Source: an uncultured Ulvibacter sp.
Lineage (GTDB): Bacteria > Bacteroidota > Bacteroidia > Flavobacteriales > Flavobacteriaceae
Direction: 5' to 3'
Length of the DNA: 64,000 nt
NCBI GenBank assembly: GCA_938041335.1
Contig: CALIAF010000039.1
Span: 1-64,000, forward strand
Shown piece after piece: positions 36,002-43,006 of the stretch. Within the stretch, counting starts at the first letter, position 1. Each line of letters opens with the position of its first letter. Position numbers and translations under genes: made by a program. The notes under the pieces are model-generated. The model did no database searches. It saw only the letters and a program-made list of their open reading frames with translations, and was not told the origin of the DNA.

Positions 36002-36029
36002 TCACTACTCACTACTCACTACTCACTAC
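36002..36029 (+). repeat. Tandem 7-mer TCACTAC x4
   Basis: Four perfect head-to-tail copies of TCACTAC fill most of the gap between mutA and divIC. It is a slippage-prone microrepeat without another visible role. Confidence 0.9.
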
Positions 36030-36343
36030 TTTATACTATCCTCGTGTTCAATGATATAAATATCTTCATTTTCCTTTTTTAAGAAATAGCGTTCGCGCGC
36101 AAATTTTTCCATCTCTGTACTATCTTCCATTTTTTTCAAGAACTTTTTGTCTTTTGCAGTTTCTCCTCTATAGAAGTCTGCGTTTTCTTCTAGGGCTGCT
36201 TCATCGCCATCCAATTCTTCGTGAATAAACCAATTATTGGTGTCAAAGAAAAACATCCATACCAGAAACAGCAGTAATACGAGTATGTATTTATTACTCA
36301 CAAACCGAAACCATTTTTCTTTTTTTAATTCTGAATACTTCAC
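36026..36343 (-). CDS. Septum formation initiator family protein (FtsB/DivIC-like)
   Basis: 105 residues starting at a GTG. One membrane helix (about 16-34, SNKYILVLLLFLVWMFFFD) is followed by a short extracytoplasmic part with charged coiled-coil character (EDSTEMEKFARERYFLKKEN), the DivIC/FtsB layout of the FtsQBL divisome complex. It lies 3 bases after udk and upstream of mutA; the association with udk recurs in Flavobacteriia. Its tail overlaps the end of the 7-mer repeat. Confidence 0.85.
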   Translation of the reverse strand: MKYSELKKEKWFRFVSNKYILVLLLFLVWMFFFDTNNWFIHEELDGDEAALEENADFYRGETAKDKKFLKKMEDSTEMEKFARERYFLKKENEDIYIIEHEDSIK

Positions 36344-36346
36344 AGA

Positions 36347-36955
36347 CTAGGTTAGTTTTTTTTGAATGACTGAGCGAATAACATCTACTGCCACTGTGTT
36401 ATATTTATTAGTCGGGATAATGATATCTGCAAACTCTTTTGTGGGTTCAATAAACTCCTGATGCATCGGTTTTAATGTGGTTTGATATCTGGTCAAAACC
36501 TCTTCAAGATCACGGCCACGTTCTGCTATATCCCTTTTTAATCTGCGTATGAGTCGCTCATCACTATCTGCATGAACATATATTTTAATATCAAATAAGT
36601 CACGCACCTCAGGATGTGTGAGGATTAATATTCCTTCTACAATGACAACGCGTTTGGGTTCTGTCTTTTCTGTCTCGCCAGTGCGATTATGCTCTACAAA
36701 AGAATATACTGGTTGGTCTATCGCTTTTCCTGCTTTTAATGCTATTAAATGTTGTTCTAATAATGCAAAGTCAATGGAGTTAGGGTGGTCAAAATTAATT
36801 TCGACACGCTCTTCCATGGTCAAATGACTCGTGTCTTTGTAATACGAATCTTGCGAAATCACCGCCACATCGCACGCGGGCAATTGATCCATAATTTGCT
36901 GTACTACCGTGGTTTTTCCACTTCCCGTACCGCCAGCGATTCCTATGATGAGCAT
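36347..36955 (-). CDS. udk: Uridine kinase
   Basis: 202 residues; phosphorylates uridine and cytidine in pyrimidine salvage. Walker A is GIAGGTGSGKTTVVQQI (5-21), ISQDSYYKD and NFDHPNSIDFALL form the nucleoside site, and RRLKRDIAERGRDLEEVL is the lid. Length matches the family. TACCTTTG on the minus strand (36981-36974) is a plausible -7 promoter box about 20 bases before the ATG; a -33 element is not clear. It heads the udk-divIC-mutA-lipoprotein-mutB run. Confidence 0.95.
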   Translation of the reverse strand: MLIIGIAGGTGSGKTTVVQQIMDQLPACDVAVISQDSYYKDTSHLTMEERVEINFDHPNSIDFALLEQHLIALKAGKAIDQPVYSFVEHNRTGETEKTEPKRVVIVEGILILTHPEVRDLFDIKIYVHADSDERLIRRLKRDIAERGRDLEEVLTRYQTTLKPMHQEFIEPTKEFADIIIPTNKYNTVAVDVIRSVIQKKLT

Positions 36956-37050
36956 ATTCTATTGGGTTTTAAACAAAGGTAACTATTCTTGAAGAAGAAA
37001 TCGAAGTCGAAATTGAAATCGAAAAATGAATAAAAGTTAAATAGTAAACC

Positions 37051-38172
37051 TTATAAATTCAATTTTCTAGAAGTCGCACTCGGCACCGCATCTTTATGTA
37101 CGGTAATACTTATTGCTTTAAGACGCATATAGGCTTCACTAAAATACACATAACCGCCATTTGCATTTCGTTTTTCATCGGTTCCCCAGCTGTTTTTTAC
37201 TTTATAGTACACATTTCCGTTTTGATCTTTTACGGTACCCGTAATGTGCATTAAATGGTCATCTGTGGTGGTAAAGTTTTCAAACTCATCTTGACGGTAT
37301 TCTTGTGTCACTTTTATCTCTGGATAGATGGCCGTTAGCGCTTCTTTATTTTTTGAGCTATCGTTTGGTATTACTGCCACCCCGTTTTTAGAAGAGAATG
37401 TTGCTTCACTTACATCGCAATCTAATTCTACAGAGAACCCATTAGCTAATGCGTTATCTACTGCTGCCATCATTTCGTTTAGCGGCACATTGTACATGCT
37501 TCCGTAACTCCAGTTGTCTGGAATGTTTAGCACAAATGAATTGTAAAAAGGAGCTTGCGTAAATGAAGTGAGTGTCACATAATCTTCAGGAACAATTTTC
37601 ATTGCCTTTCTGAAACTTTCTGGCGTGTAACTCTTATCTTCAAATGTAAAATTGTTCACGTTTGCACCTAAATAAATATCTAAAACGGCCTCTGTTGCAG
37701 GACGCCATTTTTTACTTAATTTTTTGGCTGGATTAGCTACATAGGTTTCTGCCATCGCCTTTAGTACCGCAACTAACTCGGCATGATTGTGCGACGTCTC
37801 TTGAGCGAAAAGCCCACTAAAAGCTTCTTGTGGCACGAGACCATAATCTGCAACAGAGTTGATTACATCGTGTGCTAGTCCGCCTTCGCTAAACTGAGCT
37901 TTGCCTTGTCGCATGACATAATTGTCGAGTTTTTTAGGATAGGTATTGCGTACAGTGTACATTTCAGATAAATCTACCTGTTTACCCGTTAATCTAATAA
38001 TCTCCGATTCTAAAAAAGAAGTACTTGAAAAACTCCAACACGTTCCTGTCCTTCCTTGACTGATAACCGGTGTAGCTTCTAAGTCAATGACATCTGTAAA
38101 TTGATAAGGGGATTGGGCTAGGGCAGTAGCTGAGATTAAAATACTTCCGAAGAAAAAAATAAGGTGACGCAT
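37051..38172 (-). CDS. Secreted C1 family (papain/bleomycin-hydrolase-like) peptidase
   Basis: 373 residues with signal peptide 1-20 (ends ALAQ). The active Cys is in GRTGTCWSFSS (Cys45), the His in DDHLMHITG (His309) and the Asn in VKNSWG (Asn327), so the triad is complete. The arrangement, with the active Cys soon after the signal and a long central insertion, is that of aminopeptidase C / bleomycin-hydrolase-type C1B enzymes; being exported, it likely trims peptides in the periplasm. Divergent from menB, with a repeat-bearing spacer between. Confidence 0.9.
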   Translation of the reverse strand: MRHLIFFFGSILISATALAQSPYQFTDVIDLEATPVISQGRTGTCWSFSSTSFLESEIIRLTGKQVDLSEMYTVRNTYPKKLDNYVMRQGKAQFSEGGLAHDVINSVADYGLVPQEAFSGLFAQETSHNHAELVAVLKAMAETYVANPAKKLSKKWRPATEAVLDIYLGANVNNFTFEDKSYTPESFRKAMKIVPEDYVTLTSFTQAPFYNSFVLNIPDNWSYGSMYNVPLNEMMAAVDNALANGFSVELDCDVSEATFSSKNGVAVIPNDSSKNKEALTAIYPEIKVTQEYRQDEFENFTTTDDHLMHITGTVKDQNGNVYYKVKNSWGTDEKRNANGGYVYFSEAYMRLKAISITVHKDAVPSATSRKLNL

Positions 38173-38189
38173 ATAAATGTTGCTTTTGC

Positions 38190-38266
38190 TGTCAGGTTGG
38201 GCGCAGTCGAAACCAATAAATTAAAAATTGTTAATGGAATTCACTTCGACTGCGCTCCCTGTGACA
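38190..38266. repeat. Inverted repeat of the CTTCGAC/GTGACA family
   Basis: Arms TGTCAGGTTGGGCGCAGTCG (38190) and CGACTGCGCTCCCTGTGACA (38247-38266) are near complementary and flank a 35-base AT-rich centre, lying between the divergent C1 peptidase and menB genes. Confidence 0.75.
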
Positions 38267-38301
38267 ATGTGAATTATTATCTTTGAGTAAAAATAACAAT
38301 T

Positions 38302-39141
38302 ATGCTTCAACCAGACTGGAAAACCGCTAAGGAATATACAGATATCACCTATAAAAAATCGCATAACGTGGCACGTATTGCTTTTAATCGCCCAGATGTG
38401 CGAAATGCTTTTAGACCTAAAACCACTTCCGAGCTATTAGATGCCTTGCACGATGCTCAAGAAGATACGGCAATTGGTGTGGTGTTGCTTTCTGCAGAAG
38501 GCCCTTCTAGTAAGGACGGAGTTTATAGTTTCTGTTCTGGTGGCGATCAAAAAGCGCGCGGGCATCAAGGCTATGTGGGAGATGATGGTTATCACAGATT
38601 AAACATACTAGATGCACAGCGTATGATACGTTTTATGCCAAAGGCGGTAATTTGTGTGGTGCCAGGTTGGGCAGTCGGAGGAGGACACAGTTTACACGTA
38701 GTGTGTGATATGACCCTAGCGAGTAAAGAGCACGCAATTTTTAAACAGACAGATGCAGATGTAACTAGTTTTGATGGTGGCTACGGAAGTGCGTATCTGG
38801 CAAAAATGGTAGGTCAGAAAAAAGCCCGCGAAATCTTTTTCTTAGGTCGTAATTACTCTGCACAAGAGGCCTATGATATGGGAATGGTGAACGCAGTGGT
38901 GCCTCACGATGAACTTGAACAAACAGCATTTGACTGGGCACAAGAAGTATTAGGAAAATCACCAACATCTATAAAAATGCTCAAGTTTGCCATGAACTTG
39001 ACAGACGATGGTATGGTAGGACAACAAGTATTTGCTGGAGAAGCGACACGTTTAGCTTACATGACAGAAGAAGCTAAAGAAGGCAGAGATGCTTTTTTAG
39101 AGAAGCGTAAGCCTAATTTTGATAAGAAGTGGCTGCCGTAA
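38302..39141 (+). CDS. menB: 1,4-dihydroxy-2-naphthoyl-CoA synthase
   Basis: 279 residues of the crotonase superfamily, closing the second ring in menaquinone synthesis. Landmarks: ARIAFNRPDVRNAFRP, FCSGGDQKARGHQGYVGDDG (MenB-specific loop), VPGWAVGGGHSLHVVCD (oxyanion hole), TDADVTSFDGGYGSAYLAKM with the catalytic Asp, and the C-terminal KRKPNFDKKW. No other men genes are in the window. TATCTTTG at 38278-38285 is a plausible -7 box, so the promoter would abut the inverted repeat. A terminator follows at 39245. Confidence 0.95.
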   Translation: MLQPDWKTAKEYTDITYKKSHNVARIAFNRPDVRNAFRPKTTSELLDALHDAQEDTAIGVVLLSAEGPSSKDGVYSFCSGGDQKARGHQGYVGDDGYHRLNILDAQRMIRFMPKAVICVVPGWAVGGGHSLHVVCDMTLASKEHAIFKQTDADVTSFDGGYGSAYLAKMVGQKKAREIFFLGRNYSAQEAYDMGMVNAVVPHDELEQTAFDWAQEVLGKSPTSIKMLKFAMNLTDDGMVGQQVFAGEATRLAYMTEEAKEGRDAFLEKRKPNFDKKWLP

Positions 39142-39244
39142 ATTAGTAACTAGTATTGAGTAATTAGTAATTAGATTCTAGTGGTATTTTTGAAATCATA
39201 ACAATTATTAATTAATAAAATTTCCGAAGTAATAAGAAACATAA

Positions 39245-39276
39245 AAAAAGCTGCCATTGGCGTATGGCAGCTTTTT
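39245..39276. terminator. Bidirectional terminator after menB
   Basis: Perfect 13-bp arms (39245-39257 and 39264-39276) with GCTGCC/GGCAGC cores and A/T ends, loop TGGCGT. It lies between menB and the convergent LamG lipoprotein gene. A TTTCCGAAG copy sits just upstream at 39221-39229. Confidence 0.95.
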
Positions 39277-39312
39277 AATCAACTAATTTAACCTAAACAA
39301 ACTATCTTAAAA

Positions 39313-41325
39313 CTATAAGCAAGTGAAGCAATCTGCTTCAAGATTATATAGTTGGCTAATTTCATTTTCATTTAATGTTCTTTTATATACTCTTAGGTCA
39401 TCTAGGTTACCTACAAGGTTATTACCCAAATTATAACTAAGCGTTTCTAAACCTATATCTAGCCCATCTTGGGTGTTTCTTAAAATCCCATCTCTCCATA
39501 ATTGAACCACATTAGCTTGTGTTTTTATAATCACAAGATGATGCCAATCTGTGTTGGTCCATGCTACATCTACTTGTTCGTTCCAGTCCGTATCCCAAAT
39601 ACTAAACGGCGGGTCATATGCAAAGCACAGAGGAGTGTTTAGATCATATACCCCAATAGAAAAACCTTCATTCGTTGTGTTTACTTTTTGGAAAAATGTC
39701 TCAAGATCTCCACCTTCTTCATTCGCCATTCGAAACCAGATACTTACTGAAAATGCGTCCTGACTAGTTAGATCATTTTGATCTGTCACGGTTATAGGGA
39801 TAATCCCATTTCCAGTAAATGAGGCAGCGCAACTAGGATTTCCGGCTCTATCTTCGGTGTATGTAATTGCACCATCATCTAGTTCTTCGCCAGAAACCAA
39901 GTCTACTGCTTCCTCCCCAAAAGGAATATAAATAATTAAGTCATCTGTTAGAAATCCAGGATTGTCACAGCCTATAGCACAGTCTCTTTCTAAGATGCTA
40001 AATGGCAACGGAATATCTGGATCTAATGTATGCACTTGAATTTGTTCTTCATTACAGAATCCTACCTCATACACAGTATTGAGCACTGCAAAATCTCCCG
40101 AAAAGCCTGATAATGTAAACTGTGTAAAATAGTGACCTGAACTTTCAATAATAAATACATCAGAAGTGTATTTTCCTGTTTGCGCAAATCCATTAATCGA
40201 GGCAGTAACTTCTCCGTTGTTAAATTCTAGTATGAAGGAGGTGTTGCCATCTGTAACCCAAGAACATTCATTTAGAAAAACAATAAGCTCGTCAATATTA
40301 CAAATCTCATCATTACAGTTTTCTACAATTAAAAGGTTACTATACATTCTAAATTCTTCTGGGTTAACACCAGAGGTCACTCGTATATGTATCATGTTAT
40401 CTAAAAAGGGTGATGCTAGCGCAAATTCATTTGCATTAGGTATTGGGTTTTGATTAGACAGCGCCTCTTCTTCTGTATAATGAAAGCTAATTTGAAATAA
40501 TTCATTCTGGTTACATTCTGATACCGCATCAAACAGATTAAAATATGCTGTTTCATTAGATGCGTTAACACATGTCACTAAGACGTCATTTATAGCGTCA
40601 AAACAGCTAAAATCAATCTGGCCATCCATGTTGCAATTTAAATCTGCGTCCTCAAGTGCTTCTTGTAATTCTGTGTTATTGTTTACTTCAATGATGATAT
40701 CACCATCTTGTAAGGCCATCGATACTGGAAAATTAAGGCTTACTAGAGTACCTTCTTGGATATTTTCGATAAATAGATAGAGTTCTTCATTAGAGTTGAT
40801 TATTACAGTACCAATGAGTTCAAACTCGATATTATAAATAGAAAATGAAATAGGAAACACAAACTCAATACATGGGATGTTTTCCTCTTGATTTACACAA
40901 TCTTCAACATATGGTGTTAATTCTTCTTCAGAGTTGATTACTATTTGAGTGTAATCATTTAATGTAATAACAATTGGGTAAACAATTTCTAGATTGTAGT
41001 TGTTATTCAGTTTTTCCAGTAATGCTATGACTTCAACATAGTCGTTCTCATTACTAATAGTAATGGACACTTCGTTTACTATAATAGTAAAAGGTAGATT
41101 AATAGAAAGACAATCTGCTAGATCAATAAAGTCGTCAAAAGATCGATCTTCTGTGGCTGCTCTTTGTATGAGGGTAGCTAGCTCCGATTCTGGAACAATA
41201 CTATCTTCTAACGGTGGGTTTTCAATTTCAGTTCCTTCTACCTGGCAAGATGTGAGAAGCATAGCTGCACAGACAAAAAGAATACCGCATAATTGCATGT
41301 AATTTTTCATAATTTTCTTTTTCAT
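39313..41325 (-). CDS. LamG-domain surface lipoprotein
   Basis: 670 residues. Signal peptide with lipobox LLTSC (Cys27). Residues 77-230 contain four diverged repeats of about 40 residues, each opening with LPF, YPI, FPI or FPV and continuing to an acidic N-[ST]-x-E-EL segment. A Cys-rich middle (two lipocalin-like strand sets) follows, and the C-terminal 190 residues are a LamG/concanavalin-like lectin domain (LIIYIPFGEEAVDLVSGE to VGNLDDLRVYKRTL). Such proteins bind glycans or proteins at the surface. It is divergent from the ECF sigma gene and preceded by a GGTAGGGA-N16-GTTTTA promoter candidate, suggesting sigma-dependent expression. ATG at 41310 is an alternative start. Confidence 0.85.
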   Translation of the reverse strand: MKKKIMKNYMQLCGILFVCAAMLLTSCQVEGTEIENPPLEDSIVPESELATLIQRAATEDRSFDDFIDLADCLSINLPFTIIVNEVSITISNENDYVEVIALLEKLNNNYNLEIVYPIVITLNDYTQIVINSEEELTPYVEDCVNQEENIPCIEFVFPISFSIYNIEFELIGTVIINSNEELYLFIENIQEGTLVSLNFPVSMALQDGDIIIEVNNNTELQEALEDADLNCNMDGQIDFSCFDAINDVLVTCVNASNETAYFNLFDAVSECNQNELFQISFHYTEEEALSNQNPIPNANEFALASPFLDNMIHIRVTSGVNPEEFRMYSNLLIVENCNDEICNIDELIVFLNECSWVTDGNTSFILEFNNGEVTASINGFAQTGKYTSDVFIIESSGHYFTQFTLSGFSGDFAVLNTVYEVGFCNEEQIQVHTLDPDIPLPFSILERDCAIGCDNPGFLTDDLIIYIPFGEEAVDLVSGEELDDGAITYTEDRAGNPSCAASFTGNGIIPITVTDQNDLTSQDAFSVSIWFRMANEEGGDLETFFQKVNTTNEGFSIGVYDLNTPLCFAYDPPFSIWDTDWNEQVDVAWTNTDWHHLVIIKTQANVVQLWRDGILRNTQDGLDIGLETLSYNLGNNLVGNLDDLRVYKRTLNENEISQLYNLEADCFTCL

Positions 41326-41353
41326 AACATTGATTATTTGCTAGCTTCATTAA

Positions 41354-41383
41354 TAAAACAGTTAGATTTCTTTTTTCCCTACC
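41354..41383 (-). promoter_or_regulatory. Candidate ECF promoter of the LamG lipoprotein gene
   Basis: On the minus strand GGTAGGGA (41383-41376), 16 bases, then GTTTTA (41359-41354), 29 bases before the ATG. The same elements with the same spacing are at 42071-42100 before fecR. No TAnnTTTG housekeeping box is obvious here. Confidence 0.6.
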
Positions 41384-41431
41384 TCGATAATTAATTATTT
41401 TTTTTACTTCTTTGCATTTAGAAACCAACAG

Positions 41432-41947
41432 ATGAATAAAGACTTGCAAGATAACGTTTGCAAAAAAGAAATTTTTGATGCGATTTACATGAAATACGCA
41501 AAGAATATTAGCGACTTCTTATTTTACAAATATGGAAGTCACTTGCATCCTCAAGATAAAATGCAAGAAGCTTTTATTAAGTTATGGGAAAATTGTAAAA
41601 AAGTAACACCATCTAAAGCAAAAAGCTTTCTGTTTACTACCGCAAATAATCTCACCATTAATGAGTACAACCATCAAAAAGTGGTGCTTAAATTTAATGA
41701 TCGACCTCAAAAAACGGTAAATCATGAAACTCCAGAGTTTGTTTTAAGAGAAAAAGAACATAAAATAAAAATTGAAAATGCGATTGCTTCTTTAACAGAA
41801 GCAGAGCGTGTGGCGTTCCTTTTAAATAGGGTGGAAGGTAAGCGTTTTAAGGAGGTGGCGGCCTTATTAGATATTAGTGTAAAGGCGGTCGAAAAGCGGG
41901 TGTATGGTGCGCTAAAAAAGATAAGAGAACAGATAGATGGAATCTAG
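41432..41947 (+). CDS. ECF RNA polymerase sigma factor (FecI-like)
   Basis: 171 residues with sigma-70 region 2 (NISDFLFYKYGSHLHPQDKMQEAFIKLWEN, DxxQE-like core) and region 4 (LTEAERVAFLLNRVEGKRFKEVAALL, then SVKAVEKRVYGALKKIRE, the HTH). No N-terminal extension. The neighbours fecR and a TonB receptor place it in the FecI/R/A type of surface signalling: ligand at the receptor relieves FecR and frees the sigma factor. Two matching promoter-like sites flank the gene. (The first segment named is split here for reading; it lies at about residues 19-48.). Confidence 0.92.
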   Translation: MNKDLQDNVCKKEIFDAIYMKYAKNISDFLFYKYGSHLHPQDKMQEAFIKLWENCKKVTPSKAKSFLFTTANNLTINEYNHQKVVLKFNDRPQKTVNHETPEFVLREKEHKIKIENAIASLTEAERVAFLLNRVEGKRFKEVAALLDISVKAVEKRVYGALKKIREQIDGI

Positions 41948-42070
41948 TGGTATGTGCGATTGTCGACATACGATTTTAGATTTTTTACTAAAATAATTTG
42001 ATAGTATAGCGGGGGTAGCCCCTGTTATTATTGGAATTTGGAATTTAATTGTTATTAATTTTAAAAACAG

Positions 42071-42100
42071 GGTAGGGATTTTAATTTCTGAAATGTTATA
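42071..42100 (+). promoter_or_regulatory. Candidate ECF promoter of fecR-TonB receptor
   Basis: GGTAGGGA at 42071-42078 and GTTATA at 42095-42100, 16 bases apart, 15 bases before the fecR ATG. It mirrors the minus-strand site at 41354-41383. Confidence 0.6.
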
Positions 42101-42115
42101 TACATATAGATTGCT

Positions 42116-43006
42116 ATGAAAGAGGAAAATTTAATTAGAAAGTGGCTAGATTACGATCTTACTACGGAGGAATTAAAAGTGCTAGAGGGATCTGAAGATT
42201 TTCAGACCCTCCAGCACATTTCCAATATAGCATCAAGTGTGGAGTCTCCACAATTTGATATTGCCAGTTCTTTGGCATCATTATCAGTAAAAGAAAAAGC
42301 AACTACACGTAGTTTTAACTTCTCTACCCTCGAAAAAATTGCTGCAGTACTCGTATTAGCAATAGGTGTATTTTATTATACCACAACACTAGATACAACT
42401 ATTAAAACGCATCTTGCACACACAGAGACGATAAACCTTCCAGATGATTCTGCTGTAGTTATTAATGCAGATTCAGAATTAACGTTTAATAATAGCTCTT
42501 GGGAAACGAATAGAAACCTTACCTTAGATGGCGAAGCTTATTTTAAAGTGGCCAAAGGTGAAACTTTTACCGTCACTACTCCCGGAGGAGCCATTAGTGT
42601 TTTAGGTACAGAGTTTAACGTAAGGTATAGAGATAGTAAGCTTGAGGTTGCTTGTTTTGAAGGCTCGGTAAAAGTGAGTGCGGGTAGTACTTCTATTGTT
42701 CTATCTCCAACAGATAAAGTGGTTATACAGCAAGAAAAAATAATTAAAAAACAGCTTAACAATCAAGCTTCTCCTTCTTGGATAGGTGGTGAGAGCACTT
42801 TTGTGAGTATGCCATTTATGGAGGTTATAAAAGAGTTTGAACGTCAATATGACGTCACGATTGAAACAAACGATGTTGATGTGTCTACTCTGTTTACTGG
42901 AGGTTTTAAACATCAAGATCTAACAATAGCATTACAGACCATTACTTCCCCAATGCAATTAACGTATATTAAAGAAGGAAAAAAGGTGATAATATCGAGT
43001 GAATAA
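42116..43006 (+). CDS. FecR-type anti-sigma factor
   Basis: 296 residues: an N-terminal cytoplasmic sigma-binding part (1-65), one membrane helix (about 69-86, EKIAAVLVLAIGVFYYT), the periplasmic FecR domain (INLPDDSAVVINADSEL, then GEAYFKVAKG, then GTEFNVR and EVACFEGSVKV), and a C-terminal DUF4974 secretin-like segment (MPFMEVIKEFERQYDVTIE). It senses the N-terminal signalling domain of the receptor encoded next. It overlaps that gene by 8 bases. Confidence 0.93.
   Translation: MKEENLIRKWLDYDLTTEELKVLEGSEDFQTLQHISNIASSVESPQFDIASSLASLSVKEKATTRSFNFSTLEKIAAVLVLAIGVFYYTTTLDTTIKTHLAHTETINLPDDSAVVINADSELTFNNSSWETNRNLTLDGEAYFKVAKGETFTVTTPGGAISVLGTEFNVRYRDSKLEVACFEGSVKVSAGSTSIVLSPTDKVVIQQEKIIKKQLNNQASPSWIGGESTFVSMPFMEVIKEFERQYDVTIETNDVDVSTLFTGGFKHQDLTIALQTITSPMQLTYIKEGKKVIISSE

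Noticed and set aside
36002-36029. CRISPR or attachment site
   Set aside because: It is a simple 7-bp tandem repeat without integrase or flanking duplication.
38144-38152. CTTCCGAAG as a further CTTCGGAAA copy
   Set aside because: It is the perfect palindrome variant lacking the third A and was left out of the count.
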